Translations under genes and position numbers: made by a program
The notes under the pieces: generated by a model
Databases searched by the model: none
The model's input: only the letters and a program-made list of their open reading frames with translations
What the model was told of the DNA's origin: nothing
Assembly (NCBI GenBank): GCA_020160755.1
Contig: JAIUPN010000003.1
Coordinates: 1 to 64,000, forward strand
DNA from: Pseudomonadota bacterium
GTDB taxonomy: Bacteria; Pseudomonadota; Alphaproteobacteria; Sphingomonadales; Sphingomonadaceae
Reading direction: 5' to 3'
Length of the DNA stretch: 64,000 nt
In this document: positions 20,496 through 31,698 of the stretch, piece after piece
How positions within the stretch are numbered: the stretch's first letter is position 1
Layout of the letters: every line of letters starts with the position of its first letter

Positions 20496-21530
20496 ATGAC
20501 CCTGATCCTTGGCCTTGAATCGAGCTGCGACGAAACCGCGGCAGCGCTCGTCGACAGCGAACGGCGGATATTGGCGCATCGCGTCGCCGGACAGGAAGCC
20601 GAGCATAGCCCCTATGGCGGCGTCGTTCCCGAAATCGCGGCGCGCGCGCATGTCGACCGGCTCGCGCCGATCGTCGAGGGCGTGCTCGCCGACGCCGGCG
20701 TATCGCTGGACCAGGTCGACGCGATCGCCGCGACCGCGGGACCCGGACTGATCGGCGGGGTGATGGTCGGGCTCGTCACCGGCAAGGCACTGGCGCACGC
20801 GGCGAACAAGCCGCTGATCGCGGTCAACCATCTCGAAGGCCATGCGCTGAGCCCGCGCCTCGCCGATCCGGCGCTCGAATTTCCCTATCTGCTGCTGCTC
20901 GTCTCGGGCGGCCATTGCCAGCTGCTGCTCGTCAAAGGCGTCGGCGATTACCGCCGCCTCGCGACGACGATCGACGACGCCGCAGGCGAAGCGTTCGACA
21001 AGACCGCGAAGCTGCTCGGCCTCGGCTATCCCGGCGGTCCCGCGGTCGAGCGCATCGCAAGGGACGGCGACCCGTTCGCGGTGCCGCTGCCGCGCCCGCT
21101 CGTCGGCAGCGCCGAGCCGCATTTCTCCTTTGCAGGACTCAAAAGCGCCGTGGCGCGCGCCGCCGCATCCGGCGCGCACAGCGTCCCCGACCTCGCCGCT
21201 TCGTTCCAGCAGGCGGTCGTCGACTGCCTCGTCGACCGCAGCCGCATCGCGCTCGCCGCCTGCCCCGATGCGACCGCCTTTGTCGTCGCAGGCGGAGTCG
21301 CGGCAAATGGCGCGATTCGCGGCGCGCTGACCGATCTTGCGGCGCGATTCGACAAGGCCTTTGTCGCGCCGCCTTTGTGGCTCTGCACCGACAATGGCGC
21401 GATGATCGCGTGGGCGGGCGCCGAACGCTTCGCCGCCGGACTGACCGACGACCTCGGCGTCGCCGCGCGCCCGCGCTGGCCGCTCGATCCCGAAGCCGAA
21501 GCGGTGCGCGGAGCAGGGGTGAAGGCATGA
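20496..21530 (+). CDS. tsaD: tRNA N6-threonylcarbamoyladenosine transferase TsaD
   Basis: A 344-residue ASKHA-fold enzyme that transfers threonylcarbamoyl to A37 of tRNAs reading ANN codons. [16 protein letters not shown] is the N-terminal signature, the metal-binding His pair is in [10 protein letters not shown], and the nucleotide loop is [21 protein letters not shown] and [11 protein letters not shown] close the conserved core. Its stop overlaps the gpsA start (ATGA), so the two are coupled. Confidence 0.95.
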   Translation: MTLILGLESSCDETAAALVDSERRILAHRVAGQEAEHSPYGGVVPEIAARAHVDRLAPIVEGVLADAGVSLDQVDAIAATAGPGLIGGVMVGLVTGKALAHAANKPLIAVNHLEGHALSPRLADPALEFPYLLLLVSGGHCQLLLVKGVGDYRRLATTIDDAAGEAFDKTAKLLGLGYPGGPAVERIARDGDPFAVPLPRPLVGSAEPHFSFAGLKSAVARAAASGAHSVPDLAASFQQAVVDCLVDRSRIALAACPDATAFVVAGGVAANGAIRGALTDLAARFDKAFVAPPLWLCTDNGAMIAWAGAERFAAGLTDDLGVAARPRWPLDPEAEAVRGAGVKA

Positions 21531-22519
21531 CGTCCTATTCGAATTTCGGCGTGATCGGCGGCGGTGCATGGGGCACGGCGCTCGCCCAGCTTCTCGCCGC
21601 CGACGGCGCCCCGGTGCGGCTGTGGGCGCGCGAGACCGACGTCGTCACCGCGATCAACAGCGAACATCGTAACCCGGCCTTTCTTCCCGGCGCCGCGCTC
21701 TCGCCCTCGCTGACCGCGACCGGCATTCTCGCGGACATGGCCGACCTCGACGCGCTGCTCGTTGTCGTCCCCATGCCCTTCCTGCGTGCCGTGCTCGCCG
21801 AGCTTCCGTCCGGCGACGCCCCGCTCATCTTCTGCAGCAAGGGCATGGAGGCGGGGAGCTTTGCCTTCCCGATCGACATGGCGCGCGACCTTGCGCCGGA
21901 GCGTCCCCATGCCGTGCTTTCGGGGCCGACATTCGCGCACGAAGTTGCCGCGGGGCTGCCGACTGCGATCACGCTTGCTGCTGCCGATGCGGATCTCGCG
22001 GCCGATATCGCGCAGGCGCTCGCCCGCCCGCATTTCCGGCCCTATGTCTCGACCGACGTGATCGGCGCCGAGATCGGCGGCGCGGTCAAGAATATCCTCG
22101 CGATCGCGTGCGGCATCGTCGACGGCGCCGGCCTCGGGCTCAACGCGCGCGCGGCGCTGATCAGCCGGGGCTTCGCCGAGATGACGCGATTCGGTCTTTC
22201 GCGCGGCGCGCGGGCCGAAACGCTCGCCGGGCTTGCCGGGCTCGGCGACCTTGTCCTGACCTGCACCTCGTCAAACTCGCGTAACTTCGCGCTCGGTCAG
22301 GGGCTCGGGCGCGGCGAAGCCGCCGAGGCGTTGATGGCCGACCGCCGCACCGTCGCCGAAGGCGCATTCAGCGCGCCCGTCGTCGCCGCCGCGGCGCGTG
22401 CCGACGGCATCGACATGCCGATCACCGACACCGTCGCGCGCCTTGTTGCGGGCGAAACCCGCGTCGCCGAAGCCATTCAGGCATTGCTCAGACGGCCGCT
22501 GCGATCCGAAGGGCGATGA
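21527..22519 (+). CDS. gpsA: glycerol-3-phosphate dehydrogenase [NAD(P)+]
   Basis: A 330-residue enzyme that reduces dihydroxyacetone phosphate to sn-glycerol-3-phosphate for phospholipid synthesis. [16 protein letters not shown] is the dinucleotide-binding loop, [10 protein letters not shown] and the catalytic-region Lys in [14 protein letters not shown] are conserved, and [14 protein letters not shown] marks the C-terminal substrate domain. It overlaps tsaD by 4 bases. The long frame upstream of 21527 is a shadow of tsaD. Confidence 0.95.
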   Translation: MTSYSNFGVIGGGAWGTALAQLLAADGAPVRLWARETDVVTAINSEHRNPAFLPGAALSPSLTATGILADMADLDALLVVVPMPFLRAVLAELPSGDAPLIFCSKGMEAGSFAFPIDMARDLAPERPHAVLSGPTFAHEVAAGLPTAITLAAADADLAADIAQALARPHFRPYVSTDVIGAEIGGAVKNILAIACGIVDGAGLGLNARAALISRGFAEMTRFGLSRGARAETLAGLAGLGDLVLTCTSSNSRNFALGQGLGRGEAAEALMADRRTVAEGAFSAPVVAAAARADGIDMPITDTVARLVAGETRVAEAIQALLRRPLRSEGR

Positions 22520-22595
22520 GTTGTTTCGATCGATTGCCTGCACTCCCCCGCCGCGCTAGACTGCGCTTCGGGGAGCAGCAGAAGGGGCGCGAGGC

Positions 22596-24125
22596 TTGAG
22601 CCAGACGGACAGCGCAACCGCGCCCCCTTCGCCTGCCGCGCCTTCGGGGGATGCGGACACGGCTGCGCTCGCCAAGGGCGGACGCACCAATTTCTTCGGC
22701 TTCATCCTTCGCCTCGTCGCCCGCCTGCCCTTCCTCTATGTGGCAGGCCGCTGGTACGGGCCCGAAGCGGTCGGGCGGTTCGCCTTTGCCGTGCTCGTCA
22801 TCGAACTCGTCGCGCAGCTTGCGACGCTCGGGCTGAAACGCGGCCTCGCCGAACAGTTGAGCGCGCCCGGCGCCGACCATCGCACCGTGGTCTGGGACGG
22901 CATGTTCGTCGCCTTCCTCGCCTCGGCGGCGGGTTCGGCGATCCTCTTTCTCCTGCCCCAGCTCATGTATCCGGCCGGCGATATCGACGGCGCCGATCGC
23001 TGGATGGCGCTGCTCGTTTTCGCGATCGCAGGGACCGACATCGCGCTCGCCGCCTGCGCGTATAAATTCGACATCGGCGCCACCGTGCGTGCGCGCGCGA
23101 TCGTCGAACCGTGGGTGATCAGCGCCGCGGCGGCGGGATTCTGGTTTGTCTCGGCGCGCGACGGGCTGATGCTGTCTTATGCTGCGGCGATGCTCGGCGC
23201 CTTCCTTACCGCAGCGATCCCGATGATCCGGCATTATGGCGGCCCCGGCGTCTGGCGGCCGCATCCGGCACATCTGATCGGCCTCGCCCGGCGCAACGCG
23301 CCGCTCGCCGCCGCCGACGCGATCGAATGGGGGACGCGCCGCCTCGATCTCTTCATCCTTGGCCAGTTCACCTCGCCGACGATCTACGGCATCTACTACA
23401 TGGCACAGCAGGTCGCCTCGCTGCCGCAGAAGCTCAAGACGAGTTTCGAGCCGATCCTCGGCCCGGTCATCACGCGCAACCTCGCCGAGAACCGGCTTGC
23501 CGCCGTGGCGGCACAGGTCAGCCAGGTGGGTTTCTGGATCATCGCGGCGCAGGCCGGCGTCGCGCTGGCGCTCGGCATTCCGGGCGAGGCGGTGATGGGC
23601 CTCGTCGGCCCCGAATTCGTCAGCGGCACCGCCGCGCTCGCTTTCCTGCTCGCCGCCGAAGTTGTCGCCGCGACCGCGGTCGTCAGCGAGGCCGCGCTCG
23701 TGTATGTCGCGCGCCACCGCAATCTGCTCATCAGCATCGCCACGCTCGCGCTTCAGGCGGGCCTCAGCGTCGCGCTGATCCTGATCGCCAAATCGATGGG
23801 CCTGCCGCCGATCACCTATGCCGGCGCGGTCGCGCTCGCACTGATGCTCGCGCTCGGCTTCGCGTCACTGGTCAAGGCGCGGCTGCTCGCGCGCATCCTC
23901 GGCGCGCCGGTCAACAGCTTGCGCTGGGCGCTCGTCTGGGCGACCGCGGGCGCGGCGGTGCTCGGCTGGGGTGCGACGCAGCTTCCCGAATGGGCCGAGC
24001 TGCTGATCGGCGTGCCCTTCATTCTCGGCATCTATGCCTGGCTGATCTGGACCCGCGGTTTCGGCCCCGCCGACCGGGCGCTGTTCAAGAAGCACCCCGA
24101 ATCGGCAGAAACCGCGGCGACCTGA
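22596..24125 (+). CDS. polysaccharide flippase-like membrane protein
   Basis: A 509-residue protein with about 12-14 hydrophobic segments and the general look of Wzx/MATE-type oligosaccharide flippases. Such proteins carry undecaprenyl-linked sugars across the inner membrane. Recognisable parts are FGFILRLVARLPFLYVAGRW at the start and DLFILGQFTSPTIYGIYYMA in the middle. The start is a TTG at 22596 preceded by an AAGGGG. No glycosyltransferases adjoin it, so the glycan is unknown; it stands alone between gpsA and a convergent kinase gene. Confidence 0.8.
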   Translation: MSQTDSATAPPSPAAPSGDADTAALAKGGRTNFFGFILRLVARLPFLYVAGRWYGPEAVGRFAFAVLVIELVAQLATLGLKRGLAEQLSAPGADHRTVVWDGMFVAFLASAAGSAILFLLPQLMYPAGDIDGADRWMALLVFAIAGTDIALAACAYKFDIGATVRARAIVEPWVISAAAAGFWFVSARDGLMLSYAAAMLGAFLTAAIPMIRHYGGPGVWRPHPAHLIGLARRNAPLAAADAIEWGTRRLDLFILGQFTSPTIYGIYYMAQQVASLPQKLKTSFEPILGPVITRNLAENRLAAVAAQVSQVGFWIIAAQAGVALALGIPGEAVMGLVGPEFVSGTAALAFLLAAEVVAATAVVSEAALVYVARHRNLLISIATLALQAGLSVALILIAKSMGLPPITYAGAVALALMLALGFASLVKARLLARILGAPVNSLRWALVWATAGAAVLGWGATQLPEWAELLIGVPFILGIYAWLIWTRGFGPADRALFKKHPESAETAAT

Positions 24126-24161
24126 TCCGCTTGCGCAAACCGCCGCTGCGAACGGAAAGCT

Positions 24162-25160
24162 TTATCCGAGGCGTGCCGCGACCGTCGCTTTGAGGTCGGT
24201 CTGCGCACGCGGCCCGACCTGCGCGATGATTTCGCGCGCGCATACCGCGCCCATCGTCAGGCAGTCGGCGATCGAACGCCCCTGCGCCTGCCCCGACAGG
24301 AAACCCGCCGCGAACAGATCGCCCGCACCGGTCGTGTCGACGACGGTGTCGATCGGCTCGGCGCCGACTTCGGTGCGTTCGCCGCCGGTGATCGCGAGCG
24401 CGCCGTGCGAACCGCGTGTCACGACAAGCAGCGGCACCTGCGGCGCGACCTTCGCAATCGCCGCTTCGAAATCATCGGTTTCGGCCAGCGCGCAGATTTC
24501 GACCTCGTTCGCGAACAGGATGTCGAAGAGACCTTCGGCGATCAGGTTGCGGAAATCGGCGCCGTGGCGGTCGATGATGAACGCATCGGACAGCGTGAAA
24601 GCGACCTTACGCCCCGCCGCACGCGACACGTCGATCGCGCGCCGCATCGCCGCACGCGACAGTTCGGGATCCCAGAGATAGCCCTCGAGATAGAGGATGT
24701 CCGAATCGGCGATCCACGCCTCGTCGATCATCGACTGTTCGAGCAGGTGGCTCGCGCCGAGGAAGGTGTTCATCGTCCGCTGCCCGTCGGGGGTGACGAG
24801 GATCAGGCAGCGCGCGGTCGGCGCGCCTTCGCTGAGCGGCGGGGTTTCATATGCAACGCCAAGTGCGCGCAGATCGTGCGTGAAGACATGGCCGAGCTGG
24901 TCGTCGGCGACCTGCCCGATAAAGCTGCACCGCTGGCCGAGCGCAGCCATGCCCGCGAGCGTATTGGCGGCCGAACCGCCCGACATTTCGATCGCGGGGC
25001 CCATCGCCGCGTAAAGCCGTTCGGCCTCTTCGGCATCGATCAGCCGCATCGACCCCTTGGTCAGCCCTTCGGCGGTGATCAGCGCATCGTCGGCGCGGGC
25101 GATGACGTCGACGATCGCATTGCCGATGGCAACAACGTCGAAACGGGCGGTGGAGGCCAT
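24162..25160 (-). CDS. PfkB-family carbohydrate/nucleoside kinase
   Basis: A 332-residue ribokinase-fold kinase. The substrate-binding part has MSGGSAANTLAGMAALG, and the ATP/catalytic motif DTTGAGDLFAAGFLSG holds the catalytic Asp near residue 285. Alphaproteobacterial proteins of this type are usually called adenosine kinase-like; sequence alone does not separate adenosine from a sugar. The ATG at 25160 is used, with AGGA just upstream. It is divergent from the EI24-type gene across 234 bases that hold a palindromic repeat. Confidence 0.87.
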   Translation of the reverse strand: MASTARFDVVAIGNAIVDVIARADDALITAEGLTKGSMRLIDAEEAERLYAAMGPAIEMSGGSAANTLAGMAALGQRCSFIGQVADDQLGHVFTHDLRALGVAYETPPLSEGAPTARCLILVTPDGQRTMNTFLGASHLLEQSMIDEAWIADSDILYLEGYLWDPELSRAAMRRAIDVSRAAGRKVAFTLSDAFIIDRHGADFRNLIAEGLFDILFANEVEICALAETDDFEAAIAKVAPQVPLLVVTRGSHGALAITGGERTEVGAEPIDTVVDTTGAGDLFAAGFLSGQAQGRSIADCLTMGAVCAREIIAQVGPRAQTDLKATVAARLG

Positions 25161-25262
25161 GAAATATCCTGTGATGCGTGGGAAAAAGCTGCGCGGGCCT
25201 TTACGGGCGGCGGCGCGCCAAGGCAAGCATAACGCTCGCTAGTCTCCATCCCTCCCCTCTTT

Positions 25263-25332
25263 GTCATGCCGGACTTGATCCGGCATCCATTCCCGCGTCG
25301 AAGCGACAGGCCCCGATCCAGTCCGGGGTGAC
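25263..25332. repeat. two-hairpin intergenic palindromic repeat
   Basis: ATGCCGGA (25266-25273) pairs with TCCGGCAT (25279-25286), and CCCCG (25311-25315) pairs with CGGGG (25324-25328). The block opens with GTCA (25263) and closes with TGAC, itself an inverted pair. Elements built like this are scattered between genes in many alphaproteobacteria. It fills most of the recognisable structure in the 234-bp gap between the kinase and the EI24-type gene. Confidence 0.7.
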
Positions 25333-25394
25333 GAGAGGAATAGATTGTCGACCTGCGCTTGACGGGAGGGGTTCGCTCGCGCCATCTCCGGATC

Positions 25395-26081
25395 ATGGCC
25401 CGCGCCGTTCATGCTTTCCTGCTCGCACTCAGGGACTTGCCCCAGCCGCGCGTGCTCCGCGTCCTCGCGCAGAGCCTTGCCCTCACGCTGCTGCTGCTCG
25501 CGGTCACGGGCGCCGCGATCTTCTGGTCCGCGCGCTGGGTGCTCGCGCATTGGCAATGGCTGGGCGAAGCGGGGCAGGATATGGCGGGCCTGCTGGTCGT
25601 CGTCGCCATCCTCGCCGGCAGCTGGCTGCTCTTTCGCGCGGTCGCGATCGTCGTCGTCGGGCTGTTCGCCGACGGCATCGTCGCCGATGTCGAGGGGCGG
25701 CATTATCCCGCCGCGGCGCAGCGCGCCGTCGATGTCGGCTGGCGCCAGAATATCCGCCTCGCGCTCGCGTCGCTCGTCCGGCTCGTCGGCGGCAACCTGC
25801 TCGCGCTGCCCGTCTATATCCTGCTGCTCGTGACCGGGATCGGCACGCCGATCTTCGCGCTGTTCGTCAACGCCCTGCTGCTCGGCCGCGATCTCGAGGC
25901 GATGGTGCTTGCCCGTCATCCCGACCGGCCGCGCTTCGACCGCCCGGCGCGCTGGTCGCTCGGGCTGCTGTCCGCCGCAAGCTTCGTGGTGCCCGTCGCC
26001 AATCTGTTGGCGCCCATCCTGAGCGCCGCTATGGCCGTGCACATGCTGCACCTGCGCGACGGGGACAAAAAAGATGACTAA
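25395..26081 (+). CDS. EI24-domain (CysZ-like) membrane protein
   Basis: A 228-residue multi-spanning protein of the EI24/CysZ type, with about five or six hydrophobic segments and the conserved loop GLFADGIVADVEGRHYP between the second and third. CysZ imports sulfate in enterobacteria, but many EI24 proteins have no known role and no sulfate genes are nearby. The ATG at 25395 (MARAVHAFLLALRDLPQPR) matches the usual family start; an in-frame start 36 bases upstream exists. It overlaps the following lipoprotein gene by 8 bases. Confidence 0.82.
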   Translation: MARAVHAFLLALRDLPQPRVLRVLAQSLALTLLLLAVTGAAIFWSARWVLAHWQWLGEAGQDMAGLLVVVAILAGSWLLFRAVAIVVVGLFADGIVADVEGRHYPAAAQRAVDVGWRQNIRLALASLVRLVGGNLLALPVYILLLVTGIGTPIFALFVNALLLGRDLEAMVLARHPDRPRFDRPARWSLGLLSAASFVVPVANLLAPILSAAMAVHMLHLRDGDKKDD

Positions 26082-26448
26082 AAATGGACAGCTGGCTGCC
26101 ATCGCCGGCCTCGCCCTGACGCTCGGCGCCTGCGCCGGCCCCGCGATCCCGCGCCCCTCGACGCCGCCCCCCGTCACACAGCAACCGACGGTTGTTCGGC
26201 CGGTGCAGAATAACGCGCTGATCGGCAACAGCGCCGACGCGATCGGGCGCATGTTCGGCAAGCCGCGGCTCGACGTGACCGAGGGCGCGGGCCGCAAGCT
26301 CCAGTTCGCAGGGTCGAACTGCACCCTCGACATCTATTTCTATGCCCCGCGCGCGGGCGCCAATCCGGTCGCGACGCATGTCGATGCCCGCACCCCCGAC
26401 GGCCGCAATGCCGAGGTCAACAGCTGCGCGCAGTCGTTGCAGCGCTAG
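26074..26448 (+). CDS. small lipoprotein
   Basis: A 124-residue predicted lipoprotein. The signal peptide ends in the lipobox LTLGAC, with the lipidated Cys at about residue 20, followed by a Pro/Thr-rich spacer. The mature domain (about 50-120) has GNSADAIGRMFGKPRLDVTEGAG and a pair of cysteines, NCTLDIYFY and NSCAQSL, which could form a disulfide. Function is unknown. It overlaps the EI24-type gene, so they are probably co-expressed. Confidence 0.82.
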   Translation: MTKNGQLAAIAGLALTLGACAGPAIPRPSTPPPVTQQPTVVRPVQNNALIGNSADAIGRMFGKPRLDVTEGAGRKLQFAGSNCTLDIYFYAPRAGANPVATHVDARTPDGRNAEVNSCAQSLQR

Positions 26449-26482
26449 GAGCGGGCCGGGGCCGCCCCAAAAGCGAATGACG

Positions 26483-27535
26483 TCACGACGCCAGCTCGGC
26501 GAGCGCCCATAGCGCCGCATCGGCGACCATCGGCGATTCATCTGTCGTCAGCCGTTCGAGCACCGGCACGAACCGCGCGTCGCCGCTGTTTCCCGCCGCA
26601 ATCGCCGCATTGCGCACCATCCGTCCGCGCCCGATCCGTTTGATCGGCGACCCCGCGAAGACCTGCCGGAAATCGGCATCGTCGAGCGCGAGCAGGTCGG
26701 CGATCGACGGCGCGGCAAGCTCGGCGCGCGGCAGGAACGCGCGGTGCGTCTGCGCGGTTTCGGCGAATTTGTTCCACGGGCACGCCGCAAGGCAATCGTC
26801 GCAGCCATAGATGCGGTTGCCGATCCCGCGCCGCAGCGCGACGGGAATCGGGCCATTATGCTCGATCGTGAGGTACGAGATGCAACGCCGCGCATCGAGC
26901 CGGTACGGCGCCGGAAAAGCCTGTGTCGGGCAGACATCCTGGCACGCCGAACAGCTGCCGCACGTGTCGCGCCCCGGCGTCGACGGCGCCAGTTCCAGCG
27001 TCGTGTAAATCGCGCCAAGGAACAGCCAGCTGCCATGATCGCGGCTGACGAGATTCGTGTGCTTGCCCTGCCAGCCGAGCCCCGCCGCGGCCGACAACGG
27101 CTTTTCCATCACCGGCGCGGTATCGACGAACACTTTGACTTCGGCGTCCTTCACTTCGGCGACCAGCCAGCGCGCGACGGCTTTCAGCGCCCTTTTGACG
27201 ACGTCATGATAATCGCCTCCCTGCGCATAGACCGAAATCCGTCCGCGGTCGGGATGATCGGCAAGCGCCAGTGGATCGAGCGCCGGCGCATAACTCATGC
27301 CGAGCGCGATCACCGATTGAACCTCGGGCCACAGCCCCTTGGGCGAGCCGCGCTGCGCGGCGCGGCTTTCCATCCAGATCATGTCGCCGTGGCGCCCCTC
27401 GGCGAGCCATTGGTCGAGCCGCGCCGCGGTTTGCGGTGCCGCATCGGCGTGCGCGATTCCGAACGCCGCGAATCCATGTTCGCGCGCGACCACTTCGAGG
27501 CGGTCTTCCAAGGAAGGCAAGGCTTCGGCAACCAT
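26483..27535 (-). CDS. queG: epoxyqueuosine reductase
   Basis: A 350-residue cobalamin- and iron-sulfur-dependent enzyme that reduces epoxyqueuosine to queuosine in tRNA, the last step of queuosine synthesis. Two 4Fe-4S motifs are seen, [12 protein letters not shown] and [10 protein letters not shown], after the conserved [27 protein letters not shown] and IYGCDDCL stretches. The C-terminus (about 285-350) has HEAT-like repeats. The start at 27535 is used; 50 bases separate it from the divergent ABC exporter. Confidence 0.93.
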   Translation of the reverse strand: MVAEALPSLEDRLEVVAREHGFAAFGIAHADAAPQTAARLDQWLAEGRHGDMIWMESRAAQRGSPKGLWPEVQSVIALGMSYAPALDPLALADHPDRGRISVYAQGGDYHDVVKRALKAVARWLVAEVKDAEVKVFVDTAPVMEKPLSAAAGLGWQGKHTNLVSRDHGSWLFLGAIYTTLELAPSTPGRDTCGSCSACQDVCPTQAFPAPYRLDARRCISYLTIEHNGPIPVALRRGIGNRIYGCDDCLAACPWNKFAETAQTHRAFLPRAELAAPSIADLLALDDADFRQVFAGSPIKRIGRGRMVRNAAIAAGNSGDARFVPVLERLTTDESPMVADAALWALAELAS

Positions 27536-27584
27536 TGGCGCTCTATACGCGAGCCGTATCGCCGTGCCATAGTCCGGTGAGCGA

Positions 27585-28555
<971 letters not shown>

Positions 28556-28559
<4 letters not shown>

Positions 28560-29830
28560 CTCCCTTCATCCGCAGCATGTTCGTTGTTGCGCGGCGCGAC
28601 TTCCTCGCGATCGTCGCGACCCCGACCTTCCTCCTGTTTCTGCTTGCCCCCTTGTTCATGGTCGGCATGGGGCTCGCCGGCGGGATGGGGGCCTCGCAGC
28701 TGGCCGACAGCGCGCGCGGCGCGGGCCGCATCGTTGTCGTCGCCGACGCCGCCGATGTCGAAGCGCTGCGCAGCGCCGATACGCGGCTTCGCGCGGCGAT
28801 GAGCCGCGAACCCGCGATGCTCGACATCCGGGTCGCCAGCCCCGCCGCAGCCGATCCGGTGAAGATCGCGCACGAAAAAGGCAGCGACACCTATGCGGTG
28901 ATGATCGGCCCGCTCGCCGCGCCGTACATCGTCGAGCGCGAGACCGACAGCAGCTCGGGCCGCTATCTCGCGCTGCTCGCGAGCGACGTGCAGCGCGCGC
29001 GCGCAGCGGGGCCGCTGGCACCGACCACGCCGCGCTTTGAATCGCTCTCGAACGGCGGCACCAGCATCGCGGTGCAGCAGTCGATCGGTTTCGGCGCGGT
29101 GTTCGTCATTTTCCTTTTGACGCTGCTTCTCGCCGGCCAGACCGTCAGCTCGCTCGCCGAGGAAAAGGGCAACAAGGTCATCGAAATCCTCGCTGCCGCG
29201 GTGCCGCTCGAAAGCGTTTTCCTCGGCAAGCTGCTCGGGATGCTCGGCGTCGCGATGCTGTTCATCGCGTTCTGGGTGATCATCGCAATGGGCGGCGGAC
29301 TGGTCGCCGCAACGCAGGTCGATCCGGCCGCGCTCGCTGCGGCGGGCAAACCCGCGGCCACGCTCGCCGCGATGCCCGCGACGGGCTGGCCCTTCTTTCT
29401 TGGCATCGGCTTCGCCTATTTCATCCTGTCCTTCCTGCTGCTCGGCGCCGCGTTCCTCGGCGTCGGCGCGCAGGCCGCGTCGGTGCGCGAGATCCAGATG
29501 CTGAGCCTGCCGATCACCATCTTCCAGGTCGGTATGTTCAGCCTGTCGGCGGGTGCCGCCAGCGCGCCGGGCAGCAGCCTCGCCCGCTTCGCCGAGATTT
29601 TTCCCTTTTCGTCGCCGCTCGCGATGGCGGCGCGCGCCGCGACCGACGAGGCCAGGGCGGTCCATCTGCTCGCGCTCGGCTGGCAGGCGATCTGGGTCGC
29701 GCTGGTCATCTGGGTTTCGGTCCGGCTGTTCCGGTCGGGGGTGCTGAGCAGCGGGAGCGGCTGGAAATTCTGGCGCCGCGGCGCGGCCGCGGCTGCGATG
29801 GCCACGGCGGCCACCGCCGACCGTCATTGA
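28556..29830 (+). CDS. NatB-like ABC exporter permease
   Basis: A 424-residue ABC-2 type permease. One N-terminal helix (about 18-40) precedes a large extracytoplasmic domain (about 45-170), then five or six further helices. The stretch SLAEEKGNKVIEILAAAVPLE is the typical coupling segment of NatB/YhaP proteins. Together with the preceding ATPase it would export an unknown substrate; sodium or a drug are family precedents only. The C-terminus is Ala-rich. Confidence 0.87.
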
Positions 29831-29917
29831 CAAAGCTGTTAGCAGTGGCATTCTGCAACTGATTTCGCCGACGGCGGCAAGCGTCGCGGCGAGTCCCTTG
29901 CGAAGAGAGGATGCCCG

Positions 29918-31168
29918 ATGGCGACTGCAGCCAAGCCCCAGACTGTCACCCCCCAGCCTGTCACCCACGCCTATGATATGAGCCCCGCCGCGATCTATTC
30001 GGAGGATCGCTGGCAGCTACCCTTTGCCGAACTTCGCAAACTCGGCGGCATCGTGAAGTGCGAGGACAGCGTCCACGGCCCCTATTGGAATATTGCGAGC
30101 CATCAGGCGATCCAGCACGTCGAGGCGCTCCCCGACATCTACAGCTCGTCATGGGAATATGGCGGGATCACGATCCTCGAACGTGACGAGGACGAGGATT
30201 TCCGTCTGCCGATGTTCATCGCGATGGACCGGCCGCAGCACACCGACCAGCGCCGCACCGTCGCCCCCGCCTTCACCCCCGCCGAAATGACACGCCTGTC
30301 CGAAGACATCCGCAGCCGCACCGGCGAGGTGCTCGACGGCCTGCCGTGGGGCGAAACCTTCGACTGGGTCGACCGCGTGTCGATGGAACTGACGACGCAG
30401 ATGCTCGCGCTGCTGTTCGATTTCCCATGGGAAGACCGGCGCAAGCTCACCGAATGGTCCGACTGGATGGGCGACGTCGAACTCGCGCAGAAGGTTGAGC
30501 TCAAGGAACAGCGCCGCGCGGTGCTCGAGGAAGCCTTCGTCTATTTCCAGAAACTGTGGATGGAAAAGCTCGACCAGCCGCCGTCGCCCGACCTCCTGTC
30601 GATGATGCTGCACAGCGAAGCGATGCGCAACATGGACAAATATGAGTTCATCGGGAACCTCGTGCTGCTGATCGTCGGCGGTAACGACACGACGCGCAAC
30701 ACCATGTCGGGGCTTGCCTATGGTCTCGACAAATTCCCCGACCAGCGCGCGAAGCTCGAAGCCGATCCGTCGCTGATCCCCAATGCGGTGAGCGAGATCA
30801 TTCGCTGGCAGACTCCGCTGGCGCATATGCGCCGCACCGCGCTCGAGGATGCCGACCTCTTCGGACACCAGATCAAGAAGGGCGACAAGCTCATCCTCTG
30901 GTATCTGTCGGCGAACCGCGACGAGAGCGTGTTCGACGACGGCGACGCGCTGAAACTCGACCGCGAGAATGCGCGTCGGCACCTGTCGTTCGGTTATGGC
31001 GTCCACCGCTGCGTCGGCGCGCGGCTTGCCGAGCTTCAGCTCCGCATCCTGCTCGAAGAGATGGCGGCGCGGCGGATGCGCGTGAACGTCACCGGCGCCC
31101 CCGAACGCGTCCACGCCTGCTTCGTCCACGGTTTCCGGTCGCTGCCGGTGCAAATCGAGAAATATTGA
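29918..31168 (+). CDS. cytochrome P450, CYP153 family
   Basis: A 416-residue soluble P450. The I-helix is [15 protein letters not shown], the ExxR motif is in [22 protein letters not shown] follows, and the heme-ligand Cys is in [15 protein letters not shown] near residue 365. These are hallmarks of CYP153, which hydroxylates medium-chain alkanes at the terminal carbon. No ferredoxin or ferredoxin reductase gene is next to it, unlike many CYP153 loci, so electron partners must be elsewhere. GAGAGGA lies 8 bases before the ATG. The gene is separated from the ABC exporter by 87 bases. Confidence 0.9.
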   Translation: MATAAKPQTVTPQPVTHAYDMSPAAIYSEDRWQLPFAELRKLGGIVKCEDSVHGPYWNIASHQAIQHVEALPDIYSSSWEYGGITILERDEDEDFRLPMFIAMDRPQHTDQRRTVAPAFTPAEMTRLSEDIRSRTGEVLDGLPWGETFDWVDRVSMELTTQMLALLFDFPWEDRRKLTEWSDWMGDVELAQKVELKEQRRAVLEEAFVYFQKLWMEKLDQPPSPDLLSMMLHSEAMRNMDKYEFIGNLVLLIVGGNDTTRNTMSGLAYGLDKFPDQRAKLEADPSLIPNAVSEIIRWQTPLAHMRRTALEDADLFGHQIKKGDKLILWYLSANRDESVFDDGDALKLDRENARRHLSFGYGVHRCVGARLAELQLRILLEEMAARRMRVNVTGAPERVHACFVHGFRSLPVQIEKY

Positions 31169-31212
31169 CCGGGGCTTGTAACCCTTCGGCGAAGGCGTAC
31201 GTATCGCAAGGC

Positions 31213-31698
31213 ATGATCGAACGTCGTTATCTTCTCGGCGGACTTGCGCTCGGCGGCGCCGTGATCGGCGCGCCGATGCTCTTCGCCCGATCGGCGCGCC
31301 CGAAAGCGCAGACGGGCTGGCAGCTATCCGACGCCGAATGGAAAAAGCGCCTGTCGCCGCTGCAATATCGCGTGCTGCGCGAGGCGGCGACCGAACGCCC
31401 CTTCACCAGCCCGCTCGACAAGGAAAAACGCGCCGGCACCTTCCTGTGCGCCGGCTGCGCCCTGCCGCTTTATTCGAGCCGGACCAAGTTCGACAGCGGC
31501 ACCGGCTGGCCCAGCTTCTGGGCGCCGCTCAAGGGCGGTATCGGCACATCGACCGACCATGAGCTCGGCTATGCGCGCACCGAGGTGCATTGCAAACGCT
31601 GCGGCGGCCACCTTGGCCATGTCTTCAACGACGGGCCGAAACCCACCGGCAAGCGTTATTGCATGAACGGCGCCGCGCTTTCATTCCGCCCGACCTGA
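31213..31698 (+). CDS. msrB: peptide-methionine (R)-S-oxide reductase, exported
   Basis: A 161-residue MsrB, which repairs methionine-R-sulfoxide. Structural zinc is held by C79/C82 (CAGC) and C127/C130 (CKRC); FDSGTGWPSFW and the catalytic Cys150 in RYCMNGAALSF are intact. The N-terminus has a twin Arg (RRYLLGG) and a hydrophobic stretch to residue 25, suggesting Tat export to the periplasm. The ATG at 31213 with AAGG before it is preferred; the frame reaches back to 31165. Its last 18 bases overlap the convergent GT-C gene. Confidence 0.9.
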   Translation: MIERRYLLGGLALGGAVIGAPMLFARSARPKAQTGWQLSDAEWKKRLSPLQYRVLREAATERPFTSPLDKEKRAGTFLCAGCALPLYSSRTKFDSGTGWPSFWAPLKGGIGTSTDHELGYARTEVHCKRCGGHLGHVFNDGPKPTGKRYCMNGAALSFRPT

